From Yamagishiella unicocca (lineage: Eukaryota; Chlorophyta; Chlorophyceae; Chlamydomonadales; Volvocaceae): a stretch of 64,000 nucleotides of DNA. Numbering within the stretch: the first letter of the stretch is position 1; every line of letters starts with the position of its first letter. The stretch is from NCBI GenBank assembly GCA_003116995.1, contig BDSL01000023.1, positions 744,001-808,000 of the forward strand, in the 5' to 3' direction. A program made the position numbers and the translations under genes. This document shows positions 23,925 through 35,869 of the stretch, piece after piece. The notes beneath the pieces are model-generated. The model was not told where the DNA came from. It ran no database searches and was given only the letters and a program-made list of their open reading frames with translations.

Positions 23925-24095
23925 ACGGCAGCCGTACATGTGATCCACCAGTTCGGTGGAGTTCGGCACTGGCGAAATGATACCCCCGGACGCTATACGG
24001 CAGCCGTACATGTGATCCACCTGTTCAGTGGAGTTTCAAGTCGTACAACGCTCGCGACCACGAGGGCACTGGCGAAATGATACCCCCTGGACGCT
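23925..24095. repeat. Tandem duplication with inverted repeats
   Basis: TACGGCAGCCGTACATGTG and the following GATCCACC...GGTGGAGTT occur twice, each followed by GGCACTGGCGAAATGATAC. Each copy contains TACGGC/GCCGTA and CCACC/GGTGG inverted arms. Confidence 0.75.
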
Positions 24096-24323
24096 CAATC
24101 AACGAGTGAAACGGAAGAAAATGAAAAACCAACCCCACGTGATCAGGACTGCAGATGTGTATGTAACAGCGCTTGCGCAGCAACAAGCCTTCAACCCACC
24201 GTATCCCGCGCGAACCTACCATTTCCTAGGTTGTGGTTGGTGGTCAACTGGGCCTTATCTTTCGTTCTTTCCCCGGCTGCAGCGCTGCCGCCACCCCACC
24301 CTCAGTCGCCGCCACTGCCATCC

Positions 24324-27300
24324 TCACCCAGCTCCCGCAGCCCTCACCGCCTCCCGCAGCCCCGCACAGGCGCCCCGGTGGCCTCCCTTTCCCCAGTGCT
24401 GCCGCTGGCACGCGACACAGCAGTATCGCACCACTAGGCATCCAGAGCACACCCGCAGAGGGAGCGCCGCCTCCGCCGGGCCGCTGAAGACGCGGCAGCC
24501 CGGGTTGCCGCACAGCCGCAGCACCCGTGGGGGCCACAGCGGGCCGCCAGCCAGCCCGAAACCCGCGCGAGCATCCGGTACCGGCATCTCTCGACACCTG
24601 GCGAGTTCGTGCACAAATTCCAAAAACACCGCCGACGCATCATCACGGCCGCTTTCACGAACGGCTCTGGCTACATCCGGCATCGCCAACACCACGCCCG
24701 CCGAATCGGCATGGAAGGGCCTGAGCGCCGCCGCCAGATCTGCTGCGTCAAAGCACCCCTCCTCCTCCTCCTCCTCGTCGTCCCCCTCCTCCAGCCCTCC
24801 TCCGTGTTGGTGGGGCGGGCGCGCCCGCCGCCTCCCCGGCGTCGCCGCCGCCTCCGCGCACAGCCACCCCATTACTGTGTCCACCAGCCGTCGGTCCGAC
24901 GCCAGCTTCAGCAGCGCATCCGCAATCATGTATGCGTTGGCCTTCAACTGACGAAGCAGCTGCGGGGTGCCGCCGCTGCTGCCCGCGGCGTCAACCGCCT
25001 GCAGCCACCTCCCCATGGACACCAGCAGCCGCTGCGGCTGTAGCGCCAGCAGGTCCGCCGCCGGCAGTAGCTGTACGGCCTCCAGCAGGCACGCGACGAC
25101 CACCTCGGACGCGATGGGGTTGCTGGCGTCGTACATGTGCGGCATGGCACTCCAGGGGGGGTGCCTCTTGGCCCTGAGCTCCTGAGTGCGTCTGTCGATC
25201 TCCAGATGCAGGAGCGGTACGGCGGACAGCGTGGACGCCGCCAGAGCCTCGCGGATCGCCACGCGCCAGACGGATGCGGCGCTGGCCTGCCCCGACAGCG
25301 TGCCGCCGCCGCCACCGCGGCCACCGCCGGCGGCGGCGGCCGTGTGCGGCTCCGCACCGTCTGGCGGCAGGTCCTCCAGCGCCGAAACCAGGCAGCCGGG
25401 CATGTAGCACGACATGGCGACACACATCCCCAGAGTCAACGACCACTTGGGGTGGTGGTCGTCGGGGTGTGGTGTCGCAGCCGCGCCTTGCCGTCCGGGC
25501 CCCCCTGGAGGTGACTCCTTCGCCGCCGCCGCCGCCGCTGCGGCCACCGCCGCCGCCTCCCGCCTCGCAATCTTTGCCAGCGTCACGACGAGGCCGAGGT
25601 CCTCATGGATATGGCTGCGGCTGCCCTTGCCACCATCGCCGCCGTCGCCGCCGTCGCCGCCTGCGCTGCCAGTCGAGGAGCTCCCTGGAGCACCGACCTG
25701 CGGCGACGCTGCGGCTGGGGTCTCGCGGATGGCTTGGATCCTTGCTCGCACTATTGGCGACAAGAGGTAGTACACGACATCGCTGCAGATGCTTAACATA
25801 TGCATGCCATATGCCCTGTCATGCTTGGACACGTCCAGTCGCAGCAGGCAGTCCAGGGAGGGCATCAGCCGGGTCGGGAGCAGCTGTCGTGCGCAGTCCA
25901 CCTGCACGGCGGGGCTGAGGCGGCGCCACCCTGGAGCGGGCGTGCGCGACAGGGCATGCAGGGGCATACGGTAGGCGGCGGGGACACACACGTCGGCATG
26001 TGCGGGGACACACACGTCGGCATGTGCGGGGACACACACGTCGGCATGTGCGGGGACACAGGACACACACGTCGGCATGTGAGGTTGGATCATGACCGGC
26101 GGAGGGACGTTCGTCGGGACAGGCCGTAGCGGGGTGGGCTTGGTTCTTGGATGTCGGAGGTTGGCGAGTTAGGACACCAGCGAGGTAGGCTTTATGGACA
26201 TTGCGAGGATAAGGAGCCTGTATAACCGCATCCCTAAATGGCGATCATTCCCTCTAGTAAATATTTTTAGAATGCTGAAAGGTGATATTTGTCGTATGAC
26301 GGTTGTGCGTGGAGACGGGTGCGGTGGTCGCAGCAGCGCACATGGTTTCGGAGCGCGCGCACCCGCGTCGTACATTCCGCCTCTTTCGGCCCGCCACCGC
26401 CCGTACGTTTGTCATCACGTGGGAAGGGAAGGCACTCGGCACCCTCTCGACCTCAGGACCGCAACGCCGCGCCGCGCGGCTGCGGCATCGATCGCTGCCC
26501 GCCAGCCCCCCCTCGCGCCACCTCGGCCGACCCGCCAGCCCCCCGCCTCGCGCCACCCCCAAACCCTCGCGCCACCCCACCTTTACACAGGGGGACGACC
26601 CGGCGCTCCTCATCCGCTACGATCTTCCACCGCAAGGGATTGCTGTAAGATGCCACGGCTCGAAGCATCCACGCTTCGCCCACCAACGCAGCAGGCAGGC
26701 TGGCAGCATCCTCAGCGGCTGACGCATCCCGTCGCTGATCAGCCACGCATCCCAGCAGTGTGTTCATGGCTGACACTAGGCGCCACGCGGGCACCTGCGC
26801 CTCGATGGCTTGGGCACCGGCCGCTCCGAAACCGCCCCTCGCCGCATCTGCCATCACCGCTTCAAACTCCTGACACAACGCGCGGCAGCAGCCAGCAGCC
26901 AGCGAGGACATGCGCCCGACCGGCGGCAGCAGGCAGCTCGCCGCAGCTGCTGAGCCACCGCCCACGACAGAGGCCGGCGCATCAGCGCCGTACATTCGGC
27001 ACGAAAGAGCGACCGCGGCGTCCACGATCATCGCCCACACCTGCGAAAGCTCCAGTGTTCCGCCGTACCGGAGCTGCAGCACATGGCGCTGTAGCAACGG
27101 CCACTGGCGCACCTGGCTGCTGCCGCCAGCTAGACGTAATTCGTCTGCAATGGCGGCGCCGCCAGCGCCCCCACAGGGCCTGCCGCCGCCGCTGCCTCTG
27201 GGACGAGCGGCGGCGGCGGCGGCGGCGGGGGCGCTAGCGGCGGCCGGCGCTGACGTCGCCGCCGCCGCCGCCGAGGCCGCCAGCTGCTCCAGGCCCTCCC

Positions 27301-28669
27301 ACCGCAGCCGCTGCACCACAGCCGCCCCCAGGAGCCCTCCAGCGATGGCGGGGTCGAGCCTAGTTGCGCACTGGGAAATGGACATCAGCAGGTCCTTCCA
27401 AATGTCGACCCAGACGGCGATCACGACGTCCAGGGCCACGGCGTCGGCCGGGACCTCGGGACAAGGCGGCGCCGCCCGTACGGCAGCGCACAGCGCCGCC
27501 AGCAGGTCGCTGCTCCGAAGCCCCTGCATCAGCAGCTGCCGCGCGGCAGGTCCCAGGGCGCTTGGGCACTGGTGCCCTGGGGTATCCTCGTGCGGCAGCT
27601 GCCGTGTTATTGTAACCAGCACCGTCCCTTCTGCTCGAAGTAACACGGAGGCGAGGCCCTGGCGGTCGGCGTCCGTCATGAAACCAGCGCCCAGCGGGCC
27701 GGGCAGCCCCCATCCGGTGAAGCTGGTGTCGAGGAGCGCCGGGGCCTGCTGTCCCGCCGGCCACGCCATTGCCGGCGCCCAGCGTGCGGCGTCGGCCAGG
27801 GCCTGCAGGGTGGCTGGCGAGGAGAGTTGCTCCAGGATGGTCGTCACAGAGCCGTCGTCAGGTGCCGCCGCGCGTGCTGCCTCAGCGAGTTGGTGCATGT
27901 CGACAGCCTGCGCTGCCCGTTCCAACAAGGTGGCGGCATAGACGGCGCAAGAGAGGGCCATGTCCTGAAGGTCCGATCCGGCCAGGCCGGCCGCGGTTTG
28001 ACTGCTGGATGCCTTGCCGCCACTCCGCACCGCGTGCTGCAGCATGCGGGTGGCGAGCGGCAACACGTCGTGTCGTACCAGCGGCTGGATCCAGGCTGCT
28101 GACTGGGGTTGGGCCGACAGGGTGGCGTAGAAGGCGCGGGATAAGATGGTGTATGCCGTACACAGCCAGGCGGTGCCGTCGGCGTCGTGCGTCGGGCTGC
28201 TGCTGGTAGGGAGGCACGACGGCGAGGGTTGAGGTTGGTTGGTTAGTTAAAATGCCGATATTCCGTGCCTGTTAGAAAGGGAGATGGAAGCTCACAACGG
28301 AAGTACGGAAGTCCTCATGGGCATAGTCCCGGTCTAGTACTGGAATGCCGCGGCATTTGCGGCATCAGCTGGTGCGTGATTTGTAGGGAGCCATAAGTGG
28401 TGGGAGGAAAGTTTGTGGAGGCGTGGCCTGCGCTGCTACATCGCACCGTATGCTGCGTGTGCTGTGCCAGTCGGGAGGCGGGCAGTCAGCAAACTGCCCG
28501 AGCACCGCCCGACTGCGTACAGGGTTCCATAGCCGATGAAAACGTACCTGGTGGATACATTTTCAGGTCCAACCTCCGTCGCTGCGGGTTCGGCTGAGCT
28601 GTCGGCGACGAGCAGCGCGTCCCCAAGCGCTTCGGCGAAGCAGCGAACGCCGTCGCTTAGCATTGTCAT
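24324..28669 (-). CDS. Large MYND-type zinc-finger protein
   Basis: Three phase-consistent exons (28669-28548, 28202-26581, 25930-24324) encode 1116 aa. The ATG at 28669 is followed by a 40-codon exon ending at ACCAG|GTACGT. The long middle part is Ala/Leu-rich and helical with low-complexity Ala/Gly runs. The only recognised domain is at the C-terminus: a MYND finger at residues 1055-1103 with Cys pairs in CGNPGCRVF, VCSGC, CCVAC and a closing HRGAC. MYND fingers bind short proline-rich peptides in other proteins. No SET domain was seen, so methyltransferase activity is not supported. Volvocine algae have many large proteins of this build, usually of unknown function. The 5' part of intron 2 (transcript sense) begins at GTGGGG after 26581. 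Confidence 0.8.
25980..26081. repeat. 24-bp tandem repeat in MYND-gene intron 2
   Basis: GGACACACACGTCGGCATGT units of 24 bp, about four copies, just upstream of the acceptor of exon 25930-24324 (gene sense). Read through on the minus strand they give PAHADVCV repeats, but the acceptor CTCCAG places them in the intron. Confidence 0.85.
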
Positions 28670-29089
28670 TTCACCTTTAACGCTTAGGTTCTCTTCATCG
28701 TTTCACCAAGGACGTCCATACGTTGTAATTATGGCGCCTCAAGGCTCCCGATCCGACGGGCAACAAAGCCCTAACAGATCCCTTGTCTGTGGTAGAGCTC
28801 TATACTTATTAAGTTTATAGTTCGTCCGCTTGCGTCAACTACGCCAACCTTGGCGCCTCTACAATCTCCTATGCCCTTCTGCACCCACGCTTGATGCCTA
28901 TGCTTCAATCCTTGAAAGCTACAGATGGCCTGCGGACAGCTGTATGCGTTGAATAAAAACAACATATGATTCCGAGGTCTTAGCCTGTAGCCCGTCGCTG
29001 CGCTGGCGCCGTACCACTGATCTGCACCCCGTTCCACAGCACCGTCCTACATCCCGGCTCTTTCAGGCTTTGTAACTGCGCCTCTAACA
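28670..29089. promoter_or_regulatory. Spacer between SMG9 stop and MYND-gene start
   Basis: About 420 bp between two minus-strand genes. It must hold the SMG9 3' end and the MYND promoter. No clear TATA or minus-strand TGTAA was found. Confidence 0.35.
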
Positions 29090-32000
29090 CTACCGTCCCG
29101 CCAGCGGCCAGCCGCCCCCGCCCGCAAAGACAGTCCGCTGACCAGCCAAATAATAGCGCTCCAGAGGAGGACACTGCTGCAGCTCGCAAGCCCACAGCCG
29201 CTCCACCCCCCGCAGCCAGTCCCTTTCGCTCATATGCTGCTGCTGCTGCTGTTGCAGGAGCTGCGGGGCATGCGAGAGCCCCCCGACGCCGCCAGCGGCA
29301 GCAGCAGCTCGCGATGACGCCCAGGAGCCCGGCGCCAGCGGCCGCCGCGGCAGCGACAACAGCGCCGAGCGCAGCGGCGGCAGCAGCGCCGGCGGCGGCG
29401 GCGGGTTGTGGTCGTACGGCAACGTGTTGATGCCGTCATTGCAGGGCCGAGAGCTGCGCACCGCGGAGAAGAGGACGTGGGCAGGGGGCGGGGGGTGCTT
29501 TACGAATGCAGGTTCTGGCCCTCCAAGGGGGGGCGGCGCACCTAGGCCGTTCTCTATCGACGAGCCAAGCCCGCCGTACCGCCGCCGCACTTTGCCGAAA
29601 GCTCCATCGCGCGAGAGACAGCAGCAGCAGCGGCAGCAGTAAGATCGGCAGCATCGCCCTTCCCGCCACCAAGCCGCAGCCAGACTGCCAGCAGCTGGCC
29701 GCACCCACCCACCTCGCCGCACGCAGCCAACCCCGTGGTAGCGCCCAGAAGTGAAGCACACCGCCGCCTGCAACGGCACCGCCCGGCCCTGTCGCCTTCG
29801 CCTTCAGTTGCTGCTGCTCGCCTCCAGCAGTGTTTCCCTCGGAAGCCAAGGCGGCTCCAGCCGCCGGCGCCTCCCGGGCGCTGCCGTGGGCTCCCCCTCC
29901 CCCCAGGTGCCTCAGGATATTGATGGCGTGATCTGCGGAATGACAAAAGTGGGGGGAGAGAGACTACGGCACGACTGTACGGATGGCCGATGGAGCGGGT
30001 TTCGGGGCCAGGCAGGGAGGCACGCGGTGGTTTCGCTCCCTGCAATCCCTTGGATCCAGCCCGGTGCCTTCTCTCAACAGCGGATCCAACCTGCGGATCC
30101 GGATCCAGGCCCCGACAGGAGCCGTGTGGACGTCAGTGCAAGCCGCAGCAGCTCCGCCTGGGGCCGCAGGTGTCGTACGGTCAGCGCGTCGCCGTCAACG
30201 CCGCAGAGTACGACCACGAGCTCCGCCACCCGTCGCGGGCCTCCGGGGAGGGCCTGAGGATCAGCAGCGGCATGCAAGGTTGGGTTCGTCGGGTTGCCGT
30301 ACCACCAACACCCTAGACGACACAAGCAAGGGCTGAGCGCTTATGGATGAACCTGAGCGAGCGGCAATGGCTGTCGTACATGCCCGCCTCATAACCGGTG
30401 ACAAGGCAGCTGCTCCTCGACAGGTCGCGGAGTCCCGCCCCGGCCGGCCGACTGACCCACCGATGCTCCCGCCGCGCCCGTCGCGCTGCCGCTGGCCCCC
30501 GCTGCGGCCGCCACATCCGGCAGACAGTGCGCCACCATATCCACCACCTGCGGGCGGTTGCAAGGAAAGCCCGTGTGCGAGGGGAGGGAGAGGGAGAGAG
30601 GAGAGGAACTGAGGGGGGAAACCGAGGGGGGGATTGCACGGTTAACCCGTGTACGAAAGAAAAACCGTTTGGGACAGACGAGGGGACCGAGGGGCGTTTG
30701 ATAAGAGAATCCGCGAATCCACGGAAGACAAACCGAGGGCGGTGTGTGCATCGTGTCTAGGTGGTTTAAGGGCAGCCAGGGGGTTAGGGGCAGCCAGGGG
30801 GGTGGCATAAAAACCGACTACACGACAGGGGGGCCAGCCGGGGGGGGGGCTCGTCCGCATACACAGCCGCACCTGCAAGTACTCCCACAGGCGGGGCTCG
30901 TCCACCGCATCCACCATCAGCACCACCTGCAGGAGCAGGCCGCGAGGTCAGCCGTGGGTCGACGCATCGGGGGGAGTGGCGGTGAGGAAGCTCGGTTACA
31001 CGGCACAGGAAACGGAGGGCAGAAGCTGACTGGCGCATAGGGAGGAGGGGAGGGACAGGGCTGCCGTGAGACGGGCAGCCATCCGTGGTGGGAGGAGGTA
31101 TGCGAGGAGACCCGTGGGTCGGCATTTTATGAGGGGGGAGGGCAACCAGTAGGGCCCTGTCGCAAGGACCGCAACCCACCACGTGGCACACCGCCAGCAG
31201 CAGCGCCCCCAGCTGCAGCCCGAGCAGCTCCGCCACACCCTCCGCGGGAAGCGAGGGGAGGCCGCGGGACCTGGCGTCCGCTGCACACGTAGGAGATGGG
31301 GCCCCGGGTAGGGAGGTTTTAGGGTTTTGGGTTTTAGGGTTTTGGGTTTTAGGGTGTTGGGATGCAGCGCCCCGGCCAGCCATGGACACTAGGATGGCGC
31401 ACCTATTGCTCGTGAGATGATGGTGGGGCTGGAGCTGATGGGCCCCGCAGAGCGCATCAGGGGGGCCTCAGGGCTGGACTGCGGTATGGCGGGGTGGGAG
31501 GGGAGGGGAGGGTGGGGAGTGCGGGGGTGGGGTGGGGAGGGGAGGGCGGGGGGTGGGAGGAGAGGGCGGGGGGTGGGAGGAGAGGGCGGGGGGTGGGAGG
31601 AGAGGGCGGGGGGTGGGAGGAGAGGGCGGGGGTGGGAGGAGAGGGCGGGGGGTGGGAGGGGAGGGCGGGGGGGGAGGCGGAGGTCAGCGAGGTGACGAGC
31701 ACAACGCCGCGGGGTCGGGCGGGCTAGCGTGCGACGACGCCGGAGCCCTGTGTGGCGTCCTCGGGCATGCCCATGCTCCGAAACCTACCAGCTCCGAGAC
31801 CCAGCTGGCGCTCCACAGCGGCGGTGTGTCCAGCAGCAGTGTGCGGTCCCCCGGGTGCACCTGCGGGGGACGAGGGAGGGGGGGGGAACACAGCCGGTGC
31901 GAAGACCCGAGGACAACAGGCGCCGGTTAGCCGCCACTGGCCCCCCTCCCGTCCTCATTATTCGCACAGACAGCATGCGCACATGCTGCCATCCTGCTTC

Positions 32001-33621
32001 ATCCGCGGTCCCTGGTCGGAAAACAACCAAGCTAGCACTTGGCGCCACTCCGAGCCCCCCGCTCTGCCCCCCCCTGCCCCGCCTCCAGCCCGACACCGAG
32101 CGAACGTGCGTTTCCTGGATTATACTTAAGGCTTTTTACGATTTGTGGGGTTTATACCACTCTCACGATGTTCCGCGACTTCAAGGGTCTTCAGAGCCTC
32201 ACCCGCAGGTCCAGACGCGAGGTGCAGTGCGAGTAGCCGGAGCGCGAGGAGGAGGAGGAGGAGGAGGGGGGCTGCTGCTGCTGCTGCTGGCGAGGTGAAG
32301 GGTGCTGCGTTGGCGCAGCTGCAGCCACTGCGAATGGCGGCATGGCGGCTGCCGCCGCCGCGGCGCCAGGCCCCGAAACCGCGTCGTACAGGAGCGCATT
32401 CAGCAGCGACGACTTGCCCACGCCCTGGCTGCCCAGCACCCCCACCACACGGAAGTCGCCTCCGGAGTCCGACAGGACCTGGAAGCCCGGGGGAGGGTTG
32501 AGGAAAGGCCGGGGGAGGGAGGGGGGGAGGGAGGGAATGGGCGGGTTTGCTGTGCAATAGTGAGACGTGTCTTCATAGTATACTTGATCTTCTCGAGGGC
32601 GCTGGATGCAATGGAGCTTGCCTTGAAGGGCAGCTAGTCAAAGCGCAGGGGGTGGTTGGGTGGTTGGGTGGTGTACCTGTGTTTCTCTTTCCTGCCACTT
32701 GACTGCCGCCACCTCCTCCCTCCTCCCTCCTCCATACGCCGTACGCCTGCACCGTAACCCCGTTTTTTTGGCTACCCCCGGGCTCCAGACTCCCCCCCAA
32801 GCCCTCCAGCATCAGCATCAGCATATCACACCGCCGCTCACCTTTGCTGCTCCGGCCGAGTCAAACTCCCACTTGCCGTCCAGCAAGCTGAGGGCCTCAG
32901 AGGGAACCAGCTGCTGCTGGGCCGCCACCAGCTGCTGCTGGGACGACCCGCCGGGGTAGCCGCCCGGCGCGGAGGAGGCGCTGATCCCTGGCTGGTGCTG
33001 GTGGTGGTGGTGCTGGTGTTGGTGGTGCGCCGTCGCGGCATGGTGATGGAGCAGGTGCGGGCTGACGTAGGGGGCCGCCTGCCGCCGCTACGGGTGGCCG
33101 GTGCCAGGGGGCCGGGAAGGGGGGTGGGAATGGGCGACTCAAGAAGGGTTCGGACACTGTGGATTGCTGCGGGGTTGCTGCTGGCAAGGACAGGCGGCTG
33201 GGGGAAGGGGTGGACTGGACCAGGGCCGGCCAGGGGCATCAGGGCTGGGGGAAGGGATGGACTGGACCAGGGCCGGCCAGGGGCATCAGGGCTGGGAGCC
33301 TGCTCCCGGCCACCCTCGGCTCCCAGCTCATACCCCAGCAAGGCAACGGACGAGCACGATAACCTCCTCCCCGCCCGGAGCCCCCAAGCCCAGGGGCCCC
33401 ACATACAAGCCCTGGGACCTATGCGCGATGCGGGGGGGCTCGGGGCCGAAAACACACAACGACATAACGACATGCCGGTTGCAGCCGGCAATAATGCGGA
33501 CGCAGCGCTTCAGAGCGGCCCTACAAGCCACCGTCGCAACAGATACCGGATGCTCCTGTCCCACCTCGCCCCTGCCCGCGCCTACTGCGGCGTCTGCTGC
33601 TGCGGACGCCGCTGCTGCCAT
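29090..33621 (-). CDS. SMG9: SMG9, nonsense-mediated decay factor
   Basis: SMG9 pairs with SMG8 to regulate the SMG1 kinase that phosphorylates UPF1 in nonsense-mediated mRNA decay. Exons in phase: 33078-32842, 32478-32203, 31860-31789, 31478-31403, 31280-31180, 30926-30873, 30547-30461, 30253-30091, 29932-29713 and 29453-29090 (549 codons). They are preceded by an exon ending at 33532. The first in-frame ATG there is 33621, giving 579 aa, but open frame continues upstream without an ATG, so an earlier exon is possible. The G-like domain shows P-loop VVGVLGSQGVGKSSLLNAL, then LLLDTPPLWS, LGALLLAVCHV + VVLMVDAVDEPRLWEYLQ, matching SMG9's LDTQP and FTVCHV strands. The C-terminus (MSERDWLRGVERLWACELQQ) matches the family's final helix. 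Poly-Gln/Ser inserts lengthen it. Confidence 0.85.
31316..31356. repeat. Telomere-like TTTTAGGG tract in SMG9 intron
   Basis: TTTTAGGG alternates with TTTTGGG for about five units. TTTTAGGG is the Chlamydomonas telomere unit. It lies in the 122-bp intron between exons 31478-31403 and 31280-31180. Confidence 0.75.
31500..31685. repeat. 19-20-bp minisatellite in SMG9 intron
   Basis: GGGGGTGGGAGGAGAGGGC repeated about eight times. It accounts for the open frames on both strands here. Confidence 0.85.
33193..33298. repeat. ~48-bp repeat, two copies, in SMG9 intron 1
   Basis: Two tandem copies containing GGACCAGGGCCGGCCAGGGG, inside the intron between exon ends 33532 and 33078. Confidence 0.75.
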
Positions 33622-35869
33622 GGCCGCCGCCGAGGCACCGGCGGCTGAGCCGCCGCCGCCGCCTGGCCCTGCCCTTCCGCTACTGCCATGACCACCGCGA
33701 GCGGGTGGGGTCTTCACGCGGTAGGGCGCACCACGGCCTGCTACTGCCAGCGGCCCCTCCGGCCCGCTACTGGTGCCGCTGCTTCCAGGCTGCTCTGAGG
33801 GGGTCGTCGCATCGCCTGGTGGCTGCGCCGGCTGGCTGCGAGGCCCGCCGTATCTGCCCCCGCCGCCCCTGCCGCTGTACGGATATGGAGCGCGAGAGGG
33901 GCTCGGGCCGACGGCCCCGAGGGGCTCGTGCGGCGGCCGGGAATCCAGCGCCGCGCAGCCGCGTCAGGAGCTAGCGGTGCAGTGGCCAGGAACACAAAAG
34001 CGGAGCTAGCGTGTTGATCGCAAATCGCAAGGTCACTAGGATGTGCTGGTCCTGAGGGATGCCATAATTATTTAGTGTTTTGGTTCTGGACTCTATGGCG
34101 AGTATTGTTAATGGGCGTACTGGAGTCTTCGTACGTCTTGGCCAGTGACGTTCAAACGTATGTACTCAGGGTAATGGAACCTTCACAGCGTTATAGACGT
34201 AACAAGGGCCAACCATGTGTAAGAAATTCTGCGGCAAAGGTCGATCCGCGGAATTCAAGTTCAACTGCAACCCAACAACACTATCGCACTGTGCGCACAA
34301 AAGATAATGAAGTACTGGATGGAAGCATTAGATGCAAGGCAACCTGTTAAAAACAACCTGGGCGCGGCATCGCTGGGCCTCCTTATCGGTTCATAGTTTT
34401 GCGTCAGCCGCCTGTGTACGTGCGAGGAATTTCAGAGGCGATATGCCATTTTACGTTAACGCACTCCGTGGGTGTGGGCAGGTAGCGCTTGTGCCGGCGC
34501 GTCGTGGTGCGACGTGGTATCAGCGCGCCGTAATCCTAACATTGATAGCATAGAAGGCTAGTCCGGCAGCGCGCTTGCACAGGCTGGCACAGGCGAGCAC
34601 GGTGGCACGCGGTCTGCACTGCCGGCTCGGGCGTCAACGTGCGTCGTCGCGTTCCATTCGCTTCACGTGCAGAGAAGGTTGCTCAGGTTGCTGAAGGCGC
34701 CTAAAGGACCCAGGAGGTATCTGCTGGGCGTAAGAGCAAACCACAAAGCGCAGTAACATTGGGGGTCACACCCAGCCGGATTCGTTTGTGCGGCGCGTTT
34801 CGCTCTTCCGCTTGACAGTTAGTCGGCTTTAGGCGTGAATTGAAGAACAGCGGCGCACCGGCAGGTACGCGCACCGCCCACCTATTACCATCGCCACGCC
34901 CGCGCCGCCTCCGCTGTGTACCAGCCTGTGCGTCCTGTGCCGATGCACTGAATGCTGTGGCGCCGCGAGGTCAAGCCCACCTGTAAGGTCGAAAGCTCTT
35001 CGATACCCACACATTGCGAATAAGTTCAGCTAGGCACCTCCGAGGATGCGGGCTCCTTCAGTAGTAGTGAGTGGCTTGTGGGTGCGGTATGCACGCTTTC
35101 CTGTGCGCTGTACCGCAGCAGCGTGCACCTGCTGACCTGCACGCGACTCTTCCGAACGGCTCGTGCCCGTGCGCTCAGCTGCGACCTTCTGCGGCGTTTT
35201 CCATTGCTGCGCACGCAACAAAGGACGTGACACTACCGAATCAACTACAGGTTTGAGGCCACCTCCACGTCGTTGCTTATTTGGCTTTGTTTGGTGATTT
35301 CCGCCGGGAGTGAGAGGGGGTAGTGGCACGTGTACTGCTGGGGGCGGAAGTGACAAAAGATGACCACGAGCGCGATGACGAACTTGCAGCACACCTGCGC
35401 AATCATAGCAATTGTCGTTGCATTTCCCGATTACCGTGAGTGCTGCGGCATGCGTGTTCGGCGACCTCATGAAGCATGTGGTATGGTAGCCCGAGGTAGC
35501 TTACGCTTACCCTACCTTGCCATGATGTCGCATTTCTGCTAATTCTGGCCAACGCCACGCGTTTAAGCATTCGCTAATGCAGGTTTCTCAAATCCTGCAC
35601 AAGCAGCTTCCAATCGACGCCGCACCAAGCTTTAGGAATGTGAATGGCCGCTGGAAGACGGAACGGCCTCCGCCGTCCGTAGCACGTCGGTTCATTTCCG
35701 TCGCCGCGTCGCCAGCCCCGTATAAAAGCCCACAAATTTCCACTACCATTACATGGATAATTTGTTTTTAACATATACGCACTTTTTATACACAGTTCAC
35801 TGCAAGCGGCCTCCTCCTAGAAGTAAACCGCGGACATCTTGTATCGGTGGCTGTAACCGACCTGTCACA
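33622..35869. other. Long divergent spacer, SMG9 / gametolysin A
   Basis: About 2.2 kb. The first 340 bases continue an ATG-less open frame of SMG9 (Gly/Pro/Ser-rich, ending upstream at an in-frame TGA near 33970) and may include its 5' UTR. Beyond 34000 the base composition drops toward AT and no gene is recognised. A TATA box for the gametolysin lies at 35721. Confidence 0.4.
35721..35727 (+). promoter_or_regulatory. TATA box of gametolysin A
   Basis: TATAAAA about 150 bases before the ATG at 35870, preceded by GTAGCACGTCGGTTCA, a string shared with the flank of the second gametolysin gene at about 46785. Confidence 0.5.

Larger units (their letters stand above)
23343..24323. other. Convergent 3' region with a duplicated hairpin segment
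   Basis: Holds the eIF2B gamma 3' UTR and the 3' flank of the MYND gene. No coding sequence is recognised. A segment is duplicated in tandem at about 23925-24095. Confidence 0.45.

Noticed and set aside
25865..26093. PAHADVCV repeat protein extension at the start of the last MYND exon
   Set aside because: It comes from a 24-bp tandem repeat in the intron. A CTCCAG acceptor in the correct phase lies after it.
31457..31702. Pro- or Gly-rich ORFs on both strands
   Set aside because: They are frames through a minisatellite without stops, inside an SMG9 intron.
34512..34530. TGGTATCAG resembling a retroelement primer-binding site
   Set aside because: No flanking long repeats or polymerase sequence were found nearby.
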